From the NCBI RefSeq assembly GCF_019396345.1, contig NZ_JAHKRM010000039.1:65982-126960 (forward strand): a stretch of DNA of 60,979 bases. Direction: 5' to 3'. Both the position numbers and the translations under genes were made by a program. This stretch comes from Nonomuraea guangzhouensis. Its GTDB lineage: Bacteria; Actinomycetota; Actinomycetes; Streptosporangiales; Streptosporangiaceae. Shown in pieces: positions 43,855 through 52,566 of the stretch; the first letter of the stretch is position 1; each line of letters begins with the position of its first letter. The notes beneath the pieces are model-generated. The model was not told the DNA's origin. It was given only the letters and a program-made list of their open reading frames with translations, and made no database searches.

Positions 43855-45981
43855 GTGCCCGGTCGCGCTGGCTGCGGGTATGCATCCGAGTTGGACGAGG
43901 TGCTGACCCAAGCTGCTCGTAGCACGGGAGCACACATCGGCGCGATTTATCTCCTGGCCGATGAGGGGGACCTCCTGCTGATGGACACGGAGATCGGGCT
44001 TCCGGCCCAGATCGTCAAGCCGTGGACCAGGGTCAGGGTGAGCGCCGGCGTTCCGGTGGCCGCTGCCGTCCGCCAGCGCCAGCTGATATGGGTACAGAGT
44101 CATCAGGAGATGGCCTGCCGCTTTCCTGGGGCGGCGCTCGCTTTGCCGTATCCGTTCGCCGCCGCTGCCGCTCCTCTTCACACCGGATCCCGCCTATGGG
44201 GCTCGTGGGTGCTGCTGTGGCCGGCGTCGCACGCGTACGAGCTCGCCCCCGATGAGCTGGACGTCATCAGCCGCGCCTGCCACGAGCTGAGCGCCCTGCT
44301 GCAGCAGGCAGCCGACGGCGGGCAGCCGCTGCGAGCCGCAGGTGAGCCGCGCGTCCTGACCCTGGCACCGACTCAGGTGCCGGATCCGCAGCATGCCTTT
44401 GCCGCATCCGGCTACCTCAACCGGCTCCGCGAAGGCTGCGTCGCGCTGGACCTGGAAGGTCTCATCACTTTTGTCAGCGCTACGGCAGCCGACCTTCTCG
44501 GCACCAGCGTGGCCGACTTGCAGGGAAAGCCGCTGTGGGAAGCGGCGGCATGGCTGCGGGACCCGGTATTCGAAGATCGCTGCCGAGCTGCGGTGGTCGG
44601 CCAGCAGATCACGTCCTGCAGAGCCCGACACCCTGATGGCCGTACCTTGCAATTCCAGCTGTATCCGGACCCGTCCGGCATCAGCCTGCGAATCACGCCT
44701 GTCGTGATGGACCATCCCGCACAACAACCCACCCATGAGCCTGCCGCCGGCTTCGGTGGGCTGCCGCGAGCAGACGCCTTCTACAACTTTCTTCATATGG
44801 CGGCGGCTCTGACCCGGGCGCTTAACGTGCGGGAGGTCATCGAACTGGCCGCCGACCACGTCATGCCCGTGTTCAAGGCCCAAGCCATGGCGATCCTGGT
44901 AGCCGAGGGCGGCAGGATGAGGATCATCGGCTCCCACGGCTACGACCCCGAAGTCCTTGCTCCACTCGATGGCCTGGCCCTGACCTCGCTCACTCCCGCC
45001 GAGCACGTCCTGCGAACCGGCGAGCCCATGTTCTTCGCCAACTGGAGCGAACTACGCCAGATATATCCGGCAGCCGTGCATTATGACCAGATGGCAGCCT
45101 GGGCGTTCCTGCCGCTGACGGTCTTTGATGACATTGTCGGCACCTGCGTGCTCGCCTTCGACCAGCCCCACCCGTTCACCGCCCAGGAGCGCGCCACCCT
45201 CACCACCCTGGCCGGATTGATGGCCCAAGCCCTTGACCGCGCCCGTCTCTATGACACCAAGGAACGCCTCGCCCATAGCCTTCAGACCACTCTGCTCCCT
45301 CACCGCCTGCCCGAGATCCCGGGCTTGGAGGTGGTCGCCCGCTATATGCCCGCCACCCGTGGTGTGGACATCGGCGGCGACTTCTACGACCTGATCCGCT
45401 TGAACGCCACCTCGGCCGCAGCGGTCATCGGGGATGTCCAAGGGCACAACATGACAGCCGCCGCGCTCATGGGACAGGTGCGTACCGCCATCCACGCCCA
45501 CGCGGCGGCCGGCGCCAGTCCCGGCGATGTGCTCAAGCACACCAACCGCCTTCTCATCGACCTGGACACCGATCTGTTCACCAGTTGCCTGCTCATCCAC
45601 CTCGACCTGCAACTACGCACCCTCTGCGCGGCCAATGCGGGACACCCTCCGCCGCTGCTGCGCCCGCCGAACATGCCCGCCGAGATCATCGAGGTCCCGG
45701 CCGGTCTCCTGCTCGGCATCGACCCCGATGCTCAATACCCCACCCTCCAAGCCCCGTTCCCACCTGGCGCCGTCCTGGCCCTCTACACCGACGGCCTCGT
45801 CGAAACCCCCCGCACCGATCTGGACCACGCGATCGCCAACCTCGCCGGCCACTTGACCCACGCCTCCTTCGAACACCTCGACCAAGTCAGCGGCACGCTT
45901 CTCGACCACGCCCCACACACCACCCAGCGCGCCGACGACATCGCGCTCCTTCTTCTGCAACACCGTGCGAATCCAGGCTGA
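43855..45981 (+). CDS. GAF-PAS-GAF-SpoIIE (PP2C) phosphatase
   Basis: A 708-residue protein from GTG 43855. A GAF-like domain covers about 10-155, a PAS-like domain about 195-290 (RLREGCVALDLEGLITFVS), a second GAF about 320-465, and a SpoIIE-type PP2C phosphatase about 480-705. The phosphatase shows DIGGDFYDLI, VIGDVQGHNMTAAALM, LYTDGLVETP and ADDIALLLLQ, with all metal-binding Asp. Such proteins dephosphorylate STAS anti-sigma antagonists after sensing small ligands. Two STAS genes lie 1.5-2.3 kb downstream, and an operon of a putative repressor lies between. Confidence 0.92.
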   Translation: MPGRAGCGYASELDEVLTQAARSTGAHIGAIYLLADEGDLLLMDTEIGLPAQIVKPWTRVRVSAGVPVAAAVRQRQLIWVQSHQEMACRFPGAALALPYPFAAAAAPLHTGSRLWGSWVLLWPASHAYELAPDELDVISRACHELSALLQQAADGGQPLRAAGEPRVLTLAPTQVPDPQHAFAASGYLNRLREGCVALDLEGLITFVSATAADLLGTSVADLQGKPLWEAAAWLRDPVFEDRCRAAVVGQQITSCRARHPDGRTLQFQLYPDPSGISLRITPVVMDHPAQQPTHEPAAGFGGLPRADAFYNFLHMAAALTRALNVREVIELAADHVMPVFKAQAMAILVAEGGRMRIIGSHGYDPEVLAPLDGLALTSLTPAEHVLRTGEPMFFANWSELRQIYPAAVHYDQMAAWAFLPLTVFDDIVGTCVLAFDQPHPFTAQERATLTTLAGLMAQALDRARLYDTKERLAHSLQTTLLPHRLPEIPGLEVVARYMPATRGVDIGGDFYDLIRLNATSAAAVIGDVQGHNMTAAALMGQVRTAIHAHAAAGASPGDVLKHTNRLLIDLDTDLFTSCLLIHLDLQLRTLCAANAGHPPPLLRPPNMPAEIIEVPAGLLLGIDPDAQYPTLQAPFPPGAVLALYTDGLVETPRTDLDHAIANLAGHLTHASFEHLDQVSGTLLDHAPHTTQRADDIALLLLQHRANPG

Positions 45982-46258
45982 CCGCTGCCGCCTCGCGCTC
46001 AGATCGGCCGGGTACTGCGCCATCTGACCTCTCTGTGTCCGTGGCACAGGCCGTTCGCCACCAGCACCGGGACCGAAGGGGGGATTACCTCCTCGTGAGG
46101 AAACAGCAGACGGTGAGCGATCCGGATCGCACGCTGACCCGTGTTGCGCACCTGTCACCGGCAAGCCCTGCAGCAGGGGGCCGCCGTGGCCGGGCCTGAG
46201 GTCTCGGAGTGATCGGGCGCGAGATCCGGTGTTGACGCGCCGGCTCCCGGCCAGCACG

Positions 46259-46640
46259 TTACTCAGAGCCGGTGCTCAGACTCGTCGGGTCCGGTAGCGC
46301 GTTCCGTCCCGTCCCGTCCCGGGAGTCATGCAGCCGCTCGACGTCGGCGGCGTCTTGGGCATCGCCCGGCTTGCCGACGGGCAGGCCGAGGGTGAGCATG
46401 TCAATAAGGATCTGGGCAGGAATATCGTCCTGGCTGGGATGCCGCAGTCGTCCACCGGGGACGATCTCGTAGTGACTGCCGCCTTGCCCGGCGCCCCGCA
46501 CGTAACCGGCTACGCACAAATCCTCCACGATGCGCTGGACGGTTGTCTCGGTGATGCCGATCGCGTGGCGATGCCGCGGATCTGTGCAGCCTGCGAGTCA
46601 CCCGGGCCCGGCGACGATGCCCCAAGTCGCGCACCAGGCG
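46259..46640 (-). pseudogene. Winged-helix (MarR-like) regulator, frameshifted
   Basis: The minus strand reads QIRGIATR, then after a one-base shift near 46560 IGITETTVQRIVEDLCVAGY and GSHYEIVPGGRLRHP, to the stop at 46259. This is the recognition helix and wing of small actinobacterial MarR-like regulators. The N-terminal helices are not recognisable, so the gene appears dead. It lies next to the intact ArsR-family gene. Confidence 0.6.
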
Positions 46641-46672
46641 CAGACGGGGCAAGGTCCGTCGTCACAGATGGT

Positions 46673-47026
46673 TCACTGGCGACCGGCCTCGGCCTGCACC
46701 AACTCGCTGAGCAGCTCACGCTCGCCGGATAGTTTGGCGCTGAGCTTGGCCGTCAGTAGCTGTCGGGCCGCGCGCAGCAGTTCGGCCACGTCCCCGCAGG
46801 ACAGCGCGTACACCACGGTGCTGCCCTCACGATGCGCGATCACCAGGTCGGAACATCGCAGCACCGCCAGATGCTGCGACAACCCGGTCGCCTCCACCTC
46901 GATCGCGGCCAGCAAATCACGCACCTGCATCGGCCCATCCTGCAGCAGCTCCAGCACCCGGATCCGCACCGGATGGCCCAGCAACCGAAACAACTCCGCC
47001 TTGGCCTCATACAGCGGCACCGACAT
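46673..47026 (-). CDS. ArsR-family transcriptional regulator
   Basis: A 117-residue winged-helix protein from ATG 47026. It reads ELFRLLGHPVRIRVLELLQD, MQVRDLLAAIEVEATGLSQH and LAVLRCSDLVIAHREGSTVV, a standard ArsR core. The Cys metal site of classic ArsR (ELCVCDL) is absent; ArsR-type regulators of this kind often occur with SulP or redox genes. The start overlaps the stop of the upstream 82-residue gene (TGATG). The operon is preceded by an ArsR-type operator at 47326-47341. Confidence 0.9.
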   Translation of the reverse strand: MSVPLYEAKAELFRLLGHPVRIRVLELLQDGPMQVRDLLAAIEVEATGLSQHLAVLRCSDLVIAHREGSTVVYALSCGDVAELLRAARQLLTAKLSAKLSGERELLSELVQAEAGRQ

Positions 47027-47274
47027 CAGCGCTGCGCCCCCTGCTCCCAATCACCCGGCAGGCTGTCGTCCGCGCCGTCCGTGTCGGCGTTCAGGCCAAT
47101 CGAGACATCCTCGGCCAGGCGGACGCCGTGCGTGCGGGCTACACGCGTGATGTGCTCCCACTCCGCCTCGGCCACGAGAGCCTCGTTCAGATCCTGGTCG
47201 CGATCGGCGGCGCGCAACGCCACCTGAGCCAGCCGCGCTCGTTCCCGGACTGCTTCGGCAAATGCTCCGCTCAC
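47026..47274 (-). CDS. Small hypothetical protein in the arsR operon
   Basis: An 82-residue protein from GTG 47274. The first half is a Glu/Arg/Ala-rich helix (AVRERARLAQVALRAADRDQ), followed by EWEHITRVARTHGVRLAEDV and an acidic tail. It resembles no named family. It shares the promoter and a 1-bp overlap with the ArsR gene, so it may modulate that regulator. Confidence 0.6.
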   Translation of the reverse strand: MSGAFAEAVRERARLAQVALRAADRDQDLNEALVAEAEWEHITRVARTHGVRLAEDVSIGLNADTDGADDSLPGDWEQGAQR

Positions 47275-47325
47275 GAAACCACCTCCACACTACTGTCGGG
47301 CATACACCCCTTATGTTCTTAGTAA

Positions 47326-47341
47326 TTGCGCAGTTTCGCAA
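47326..47341. promoter_or_regulatory. ArsR-type operator
   Basis: TTGCGCAGTTTCGCAA has 5-bp inverted arms (TTGCG/CGCAA) 6 bp apart, 52 bp before the operon starting at 47274 and 86 bp before the STAS gene at 47427. Similar AT-flanked TTGCG-N6-CGCAA sites are typical for ArsR/SmtB proteins. It may control both directions. Confidence 0.6.
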
Positions 47342-47426
47342 CTTCGTCTTAGAATTGGTCGTATAGCAGAGAGTCACTGTTTGCGCGCTCATTGTGGTGA
47401 TCGCGCCAGCGGAAGGGGCGCAACTG

Positions 47427-47786
47427 ATGACGACGCTGCGGCTGTCGTGCTGGCGCCTGCCCAGGATCGCCGTCATCGTCGTCGACGGCGACCTCGACGC
47501 CAGCAACGATGAGCAACTGCGCGGCAATATCGAGCAGTCACAGCCGGATGACCATGTGGTTTTCGACATGTCCACGCTGTCGCACCTGGACAGCTGCGGC
47601 CTGTGGGCCCTGCTCGACACCTACACCACCGCCGCCCCGCACGGCGGCGTGTACGTGGCGGCGGCCGCAACCGGTCCATCCCGCATCCTGCAAATCACTG
47701 GCGTCAGCGACCGCGTGCCGACCGACGCCACCGTCGAGCAGGCCCTGCAGGCCGCGCTCACCGCCATCGCCGCGCGCTCCGGCTGA
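47427..47786 (+). CDS. STAS-domain anti-sigma factor antagonist
   Basis: A 119-residue protein from ATG 47427. It reads LPRIAVIVVDGDLDASNDEQ and HVVFDMSTLSHLDSCGLWAL, the STAS core with the phosphorylatable Ser/Thr region at DSCGL. Proteins of this type bind anti-sigma kinases when unphosphorylated and are reactivated by SpoIIE-like phosphatases such as the one at 43855-45981. The cognate kinase is not in the window. Confidence 0.88.
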   Translation: MTTLRLSCWRLPRIAVIVVDGDLDASNDEQLRGNIEQSQPDDHVVFDMSTLSHLDSCGLWALLDTYTTAAPHGGVYVAAAATGPSRILQITGVSDRVPTDATVEQALQAALTAIAARSG

Positions 47787-47880
47787 GCACAGACCGGCGC
47801 CCCCCGTACGCGCCCGCCATGCGACGCGACACCAAACGGATTCAGCACCCGACCAACGATCACGACAGGGAGAACTGACT

Positions 47881-48303
47881 GTGCAGGTGGACATCGGCGC
47901 CGAAGGGACGAATCGCCCGCGCCTCATCACGCTCACGCTTAGCGGACCGTTCGACGACGTCACCGCGCCCCGCCTAGAGCTGCAGATCGACCGGCTGATC
48001 GGTGCCGCGCGGCGGCCGCCGTGCCTGCTGCTCGACGTCACCGCCGTCACCTACGCCACCCAGCACGCCGCCCAATGCTTCGCCGTCCTACTGCGCCACC
48101 AGCGCACCAACCGCATCGCCCGCGTCTTCGTCACTGGCCTGCACGGCTCGCTGCTGCGCATCCTGGCCCGGGCCGGGCTGCGCGACTACCTCGACGAGCG
48201 CACCCCTGGCCAAGTCCGGCAACACCTGCGCACCATCAACAACTGCCAGCCGCCCGCAGCGGACCCGCCGGCGGGCGACTGGCCGCCAGCGCCGCTCTCC
48301 TAA
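47881..48303 (+). CDS. Second STAS-domain protein
   Basis: A 140-residue protein from GTG 47881, with AGGGAG 8 bp upstream. It reads LITLTLSGPFDDVTAPRLEL and CLLLDVTAVTYATQHAAQCF; the usual DSSG phosphosite reads ATQHA, so it may not be phosphorylated. A Pro-rich tail (QPPAADPPAGDWPPAP) ends it. The pair with the first STAS protein, 94 bp upstream, suggests one transcript and complementary roles, for example as an antagonist and a stressosome-type scaffold. Confidence 0.75.
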   Translation: MQVDIGAEGTNRPRLITLTLSGPFDDVTAPRLELQIDRLIGAARRPPCLLLDVTAVTYATQHAAQCFAVLLRHQRTNRIARVFVTGLHGSLLRILARAGLRDYLDERTPGQVRQHLRTINNCQPPAADPPAGDWPPAPLS

Positions 48304-48339
48304 ACGAAACCCATTCCCGGAGCAAGATCAAAGATAATC

Positions 48340-48520
48340 GCGGCTCGCCCTGCCGCAGGAGGCGAGCGCGGCCGGCGGCAGGAGCGCCGCCGGCGGGAAG
48401 CGTTGCGTCCAGCCAGGCCAGGTATATCCGCACGCGGGAGGTGTAGGTGTGGCGGGTCTCGGCCGACAGCGCAGCTCCTTCGAGGGCTGCGGCGTAGTCG
48501 GCGACAGGTGTTCGTAGGCG
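48340..48520 (-). pseudogene. N-terminal fragment of a tyrosine recombinase
   Basis: The minus strand reads PVADYAAALEGAALSAETRH and TYTSRVRIYLAWLDATLPAG, the first helices of the core-binding domain of XerC-type recombinases. The similarity ends at about 48340 without the catalytic domain. It is distinct in sequence from the split recombinase at 9700-14757. Confidence 0.6.
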
Positions 48521-48597
48521 GCGGGCAGCGGGGTGGGGCAGGCGCCGCGCCGCTTCGGCTCCACGCTCTCCGTGCTTCTCCCCGTGGACCTGTCCGT

Positions 48598-48684
48598 GTT
48601 TTCGGAAGCTGTTTCCGGGGGTTGTGATCCGCCGTGGGCCGGGTTCTCGGAAGTCCCTCCTGGGGATACGTTGTTCTCGGAAGT
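48598..48684. repeat. Direct repeats GTTCTCGGAAGT
   Basis: GTTCTCGGAAGT occurs at 48643-48654 and 48673-48684, 30 bp apart; a looser copy GTTTTCGGAAGC lies at about 48598. They are just upstream (in minus direction) of the recombinase fragment and could be binding sites for it or coding repeats of a lost N-terminus. Confidence 0.5.
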
Positions 48685-48802
48685 TTCGGTGAGGCCGGCG
48701 ATGGCGCCCGGCTCGAGGCGTACGACGCCGGGCAGGTGGGCCGCGATCGGCAGGCAAAACCCGAATGGGACGGTATGGGCGGCTATGCCTGGCTGGGAGT
48801 AG

Positions 48803-49297
48803 ATGGCGCTGATGGTGGAGATCGAGCAGACGGCGTTGCCGGGCATCGGGTTGCGGCATGAGTTCACCACGCGATCCGGGCGGCGCATCGGGATCGTCTC
48901 CCACCGCACCGGCCGCCGGGATCTGGTGATCTACGACCCAGACGACCCCGATCGCGCGTGTGAGACCGTCAAGCTCAACGATGAGGAGGCCGACGCGCTG
49001 GCCGAACTGCTCGGCGCGCCGCGCGTGGTGCAGCGCCTGAATGATCTGCACCGCGAGGTCGAGGGGCTGGTCAGCGAGAAGCTGCCGATCGGCGACGACT
49101 CGCCGTACGCGGGCCGGCCGATGGGGGATGCACGGGTGCGCACCCGCACCGGCGCCTCGATCGTGGCCGTCGTCCGTGACGGGCAGGTCTACACCAGCCC
49201 GGCCCCGGACTTCGCGCTGACCGCCAGCGACCTGGTGGTCGTGGTGGGCAACGCGGACAGTGTCAACGCCGTCGCCGACATCCTGGCTCACGGGTAG
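48803..49297 (+). CDS. K+/H+ antiporter regulatory subunit, KhtT-like
   Basis: A 164-residue protein; ATG 48803 has GGGAG at the right distance, ATG 48812 is an alternative. The N-terminal domain reads TALPGIGLRHEFTTRSGRRI and DEEADALAELLGAP. The C-terminal half is an RCK_C/TrkA-C domain (ALTASDLVVVVGNADSVNAV). In Bacillus KhtT this subunit gates the antiporter KhtU in response to nucleotides and pH. The antiporter gene follows after 7 bp. Confidence 0.88.
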   Translation: MALMVEIEQTALPGIGLRHEFTTRSGRRIGIVSHRTGRRDLVIYDPDDPDRACETVKLNDEEADALAELLGAPRVVQRLNDLHREVEGLVSEKLPIGDDSPYAGRPMGDARVRTRTGASIVAVVRDGQVYTSPAPDFALTASDLVVVVGNADSVNAVADILAHG

Positions 49298-49304
49298 GCC
49301 GCAG

Positions 49305-50465
49305 GTGCACCACACGGCTGTGCTGTTCCTCGAATTCGGCGCGATCATCCTCGGTCTGGGCCTGCTCGGCGCTTTGGCGCTGCGGGTGGGCATCTCGCCG
49401 ATCCCGCTGTACCTGATCGCCGGGCTGGCCTTCGGCACCGGCGGCATCCTGCCGCTGGCCACCAGCGAGGAGTTCGTCGCGGTCGGCGCCGAGATCGGCG
49501 TCGTCTTACTACTGCTCACCCTCGGCCTGGAGTACAACGCCGATGAGCTGGCAACCAGCCTGCGCGGCAATGCCCGGGCCGGACTCGTCGATCTGGTGTT
49601 GAACGCGGCGCCCGGCGCCATCTTGGCGCTGCTTTTGGGGTGGGGGCCGGTAGCGGCGGTGGCGATGGCCGGGGTCACCTACGCCACCTCCTCCGGCATC
49701 ACCGCCAAGGTGCTCTCAGATCTGGGCTGGATCGGTAACCGCGAGACGCCGGTGGTGCTGTCGCTGCTGGTGTTCGAAGATCTGACCATGGCGATCTACC
49801 TGCCGCTGCTGACCGCGCTGCTGGCCGGGTTGAGCTTCGTCGGCGGCGCGATCACGGTGGGCATCGCGCTGGCCACCGTGAGTGTGGTGCTGTTGGTGGC
49901 GTTGCGGTTCGGCCGCGTTATAGAGGCGTTCGTCCGCAGTCCCAACAATGAAGTGCTGTTGTTGAAGGTGGTCGGGCTGGCGTTGGTGGTGGCCGGGCTG
50001 GCCCAGCAGTTGCAGGTGTCGGCGGCGGTGGGAGCGTTCCTGGTCGGCATCGCCCTGTCGGGTGAGCTCGCCCACGACGCCCAGGCGTTGCTGGCTCCGC
50101 TGCGGGATCTGTTCGCGGCAGTGTTCTTCGTCTTCTTCGGTCTGCAGACCGACCCGACGAAGATCGGTCCGGTGGCCGGGCTGGCGGCGCTGCTCGCGCT
50201 GGTCAGCATGATCACCAAGCTGCTGACCGGTTACTATGCCGCGCGCCGGGCCGGGATCGCGCAAGCGGGCCGGGCCCGGGCGGGCATCGCGCTGATCCCG
50301 CGTGGTGAGTTCAACATCGTCATCGCCGGGCTGGCGGTAGCCGCCGGCGCCCACCCCGACCTCGGCCCCCTGGCCGCCGCCTATGTGCTGATTCTGGCCG
50401 CGTTCGGGCCGCTGGCCGCCCGCCTGGTCCAACCGTTCATCACCGCCATCGCCAAACGCGCATGA
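49305..50465 (+). CDS. CPA2 cation/proton antiporter, KhtU/KefB-like
   Basis: A 386-residue membrane protein from GTG 49305, 7 bp after the regulatory subunit. Twelve or so helices are visible. It reads EFVAVGAEIGVVLLLLTLGL, TYATSSGITAKVLSDLG, SLLVFEDLTMAIYLPLL and AVGAFLVGIALSGELAHDA, the CPA2 pattern with the ED pair of the ion site. There is no C-terminal RCK domain, which fits the separate KhtT-like subunit. It should export K+ (or Na+) in exchange for protons under alkaline or electrophile stress. Confidence 0.9.
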   Translation: MHHTAVLFLEFGAIILGLGLLGALALRVGISPIPLYLIAGLAFGTGGILPLATSEEFVAVGAEIGVVLLLLTLGLEYNADELATSLRGNARAGLVDLVLNAAPGAILALLLGWGPVAAVAMAGVTYATSSGITAKVLSDLGWIGNRETPVVLSLLVFEDLTMAIYLPLLTALLAGLSFVGGAITVGIALATVSVVLLVALRFGRVIEAFVRSPNNEVLLLKVVGLALVVAGLAQQLQVSAAVGAFLVGIALSGELAHDAQALLAPLRDLFAAVFFVFFGLQTDPTKIGPVAGLAALLALVSMITKLLTGYYAARRAGIAQAGRARAGIALIPRGEFNIVIAGLAVAAGAHPDLGPLAAAYVLILAAFGPLAARLVQPFITAIAKRA

Positions 50466-50657
50466 CCTCCCCCGGGCGGTGCTGAGCCGGAGTGCAGCGT
50501 CGCCCGGGGTTTCCGAGCGGCACGCCGACGGCCAGGAGGGCGGCAGCGACCGGCCTGGCTGGTTCGCCCCGGCAACGCCAGCACTTCCGTGCCACGATCT
50601 CGGGGTTGGCCCGTTCCGATCGGCCGTGCCTCGGGCGACCGAAGCTGAGTCGACGCG

Positions 50658-51029
50658 ATGACACACCGTCCTGAGCACGATGCCGCCGACCTCGTCGCCG
50701 TGCCCGGCCGGGTGCTGGCCGAGACGATGCAGTGGCTGGATGATCTGGTGTGTTTCATCGATGCGGCCACTGTCGTGCAGGAGGCCGGCGACGGGCGTGG
50801 CCGGCAAGGTGCGACGGCTGCGTCGGCGGCTGGACGTTCAGCCGCAGGCAACTCCTCCTGGGCCGCCCGCCGCTTCCTGGTACGGCGACTCACCGTGACG
50901 TTGGGTGATGCGCGCGGGCTGGCCCAGACGACGATGCAGGCGCGCCTGGACTCCTTGGACGCCCGGGTGGAGCAGTTGCAGGCCCGGCGGCGGCGCCGCT
51001 GGAGTTGGTGGCGGCGCAGGCAGCGCTGA
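50658..51029 (+). CDS. Hypothetical protein with a basic C-terminal tail
   Basis: A 123-residue frame from ATG 50658. The first 45 residues (PGRVLAETMQWLDDLVCFID) and a coiled-coil-like end (QARLDSLDARVEQLQ) look coding; it finishes with an Arg/Trp-rich tail. I see no known domain and a weak ribosome-binding site, so it is only moderately supported. Confidence 0.45.
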   Translation: MTHRPEHDAADLVAVPGRVLAETMQWLDDLVCFIDAATVVQEAGDGRGRQGATAASAAGRSAAGNSSWAARRFLVRRLTVTLGDARGLAQTTMQARLDSLDARVEQLQARRRRRWSWWRRRQR

Positions 51030-51325
51030 GCGTTCTCGCCCAGGGCAGGTGCACTGGCCACGGGATCGTGCCCGGATCAGGATGGCTCGCCGGAGTCTGC
51101 CGAGGAGAGCGGCCTTCCCTTCGGCGGTGGAGGGGCGGCGCGCCTGGTGGAGGAAAGCGGCCGGTGACGTCGAGCGAAGTAGGGCAGGAACGACTCCTGG
51201 TTGACCGGCGCCGTGGCCGCCTCGCCGGTCAGGATCCCCTGTTCCCGGGGCGGTGAAGGCGTAGCTCTGGTCCAGGCCGTCCCTGACCGTCTGGTGCCCC
51301 GCCGAGCGCCTGTCAAATTCGCTAT
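51030..51325. other. Gap without a supported gene
   Basis: About 300 bp. A minus-strand frame (TAPVNQESFLPYFARRHRP) and a shifted neighbour look like a short decayed gene but match nothing I know. The last 60 bp are AT-rich and hold the promoter of the hydrolase operon. Confidence 0.4.
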
Positions 51326-51336
51326 ATTTAGTAAAT
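51326..51336. promoter_or_regulatory. Operator-like palindrome over the start codon
   Basis: ATTTAGTAAAT is an 11-bp palindrome that overlaps the ATG of the hydrolase gene (51335) within an AT-rich patch (AAATTCGCTATATTTAG). AT-rich palindromes of this sort are typical MarR/GbsR operators, and such a regulator is encoded by the second gene of this operon. Confidence 0.55.
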
Positions 51337-52132
51337 GTTAAATTTGTTTCTCAGCTTAGACGGTTGCGAGCTTCGATACGCCGACAGCGGCGGCGACGGT
51401 GTTCCGGTGGTGTTCTCGCACGGTGCCGGTGCCGATCACGTGATGTTCGACGCCCAGCGGGACCACCTGCGGGCGCTCGGCTACCGGGCCGTGACCTGGG
51501 ATCTGCGCGGTCACGGGCTCTCTCGCCCGGCCGGTGCGCCGTTCACCGCCGAGCGGGCGATCGCGGACCTGCGCGCGCTCATCGGACACCTGCGGCTCGA
51601 CCGGCCGGTGCTGGTGGGCCAGTCGCTGGGCGGCAATCTGAGCCAGGCGTTGGTCCGGCGCCATCCCGAGCTGTGCCGGGCGCTGGTGGTCATCGGCTCG
51701 ACCTGGAACACCGCGCGCCTGTCCGCCAGGGACCACCTGCTGCTGAAGGTCGCGGCGCCCTCCCTGTCGATGATCCCGGCCGGGCGGCTCCCCGAACTGA
51801 TGGCCGACGACTGCGCGGTGACTCCGGCGGCCAGGGCCGATGTGCGCAGGGCGTTCTCGCAGCTCACGAAGAGGGAGTTCGTGGAGGTGTGGCGGGCGAC
51901 CGTGAGCTTGCTCGACCCGGCTCCCGGCTATCGCACCCCCGTGCCGCTCTGCCTGATCCGCGGGGAGCAGGACCGCACCGGGAACATCGCCACGGCTATG
52001 CCGAGGTGGGCCGCGGCCGAGGGTGTCGAGGAGATCGTGGTGCCCGGCGCCGGGCACATCGCCAATCAGGATGCGCCGGAGGCGGTCAACGCCGCGATCG
52101 AGACGTTCCTCCGTACGAGGGGGACGGCGTGA
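51335..52132 (+). CDS. Alpha/beta hydrolase
   Basis: A 265-residue protein from ATG 51335. It reads PVVFSHGAGADHVMFDAQRD (oxyanion HG), VLVGQSLGGNLSQALV (nucleophile elbow G-Q-S-L-G) and VVPGAGHIANQDAP (catalytic His); the acid is probably Asp in LIRGEQDRTG. This is the esterase/lactonase branch of the fold; the substrate cannot be predicted. It overlaps the regulator gene by GTGA at 52129-52132 and is probably controlled by it. Confidence 0.92.
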   Translation: MLNLFLSLDGCELRYADSGGDGVPVVFSHGAGADHVMFDAQRDHLRALGYRAVTWDLRGHGLSRPAGAPFTAERAIADLRALIGHLRLDRPVLVGQSLGGNLSQALVRRHPELCRALVVIGSTWNTARLSARDHLLLKVAAPSLSMIPAGRLPELMADDCAVTPAARADVRRAFSQLTKREFVEVWRATVSLLDPAPGYRTPVPLCLIRGEQDRTGNIATAMPRWAAAEGVEEIVVPGAGHIANQDAPEAVNAAIETFLRTRGTA

Positions 52133-52566
52133 ACGCGGAGCGACGGGCCGCGTTCGTCACCTCGGTGGGTGATCTGCTCGCCTCGTGGCACCTGCCGCAC
52201 GCCACCGGCCGCGTCTACGGACTGCTGCTGATCACCGAACGGCCGGTCACCCTCGACGAGATCGCCGCCGAGCTGGGGCTGAGCAAGGGGGCGGTGAGCA
52301 CCGCGGTTCGGCAGCTCGGCTCCTGGGGGCTGGCCAGGGTGATCCCACAGCCCGGCAGCCGCCGGCTGCTGGTGGAGGCGGCGGGCGGGCTGGAGACACT
52401 GCTGGAGGCGAGCCACGCCCGGGCCAGGATGCTGATCGCCGCTCTGCGCGACGGCGAGATTCTGGTGGGTCCCGGTCCGGCCCGGGACCGCCTGGAGGAC
52501 GTGATCGGCCTGTTCGAGGGGTACGTCGACATGGGCGGGGAGTTGCTGCGCCAGCGCCGCCGCTGA
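52129..52566 (+). CDS. GbsR/MarR-type transcriptional regulator
   Basis: A 145-residue winged-helix protein from GTG 52129. It reads ATGRVYGLLLITERPVTLDE, IAAELGLSKGAVSTAVRQLG and LARVIPQPGSRRLLVEAAGG, the GbsR-type core. A C-terminal helix (LEDVIGLFEGYVDMGGELL) should dimerise. It is translationally coupled to the hydrolase and likely represses the operon by binding at 51326-51336, with the hydrolase substrate or product as ligand. Confidence 0.88.
   Translation: MNAERRAAFVTSVGDLLASWHLPHATGRVYGLLLITERPVTLDEIAAELGLSKGAVSTAVRQLGSWGLARVIPQPGSRRLLVEAAGGLETLLEASHARARMLIAALRDGEILVGPGPARDRLEDVIGLFEGYVDMGGELLRQRRR

Noticed and set aside
48236..49678. 480-codon open frame on the minus strand
   Set aside because: Mostly antisense to the KhtT-like and antiporter genes; only its last part (48340-48520) shows a recombinase fragment.
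49716..50807. 363-codon open frame on the minus strand
   Set aside because: Gln/Arg/His-rich shadow of the antiporter gene, which has clear membrane helices on the plus strand.
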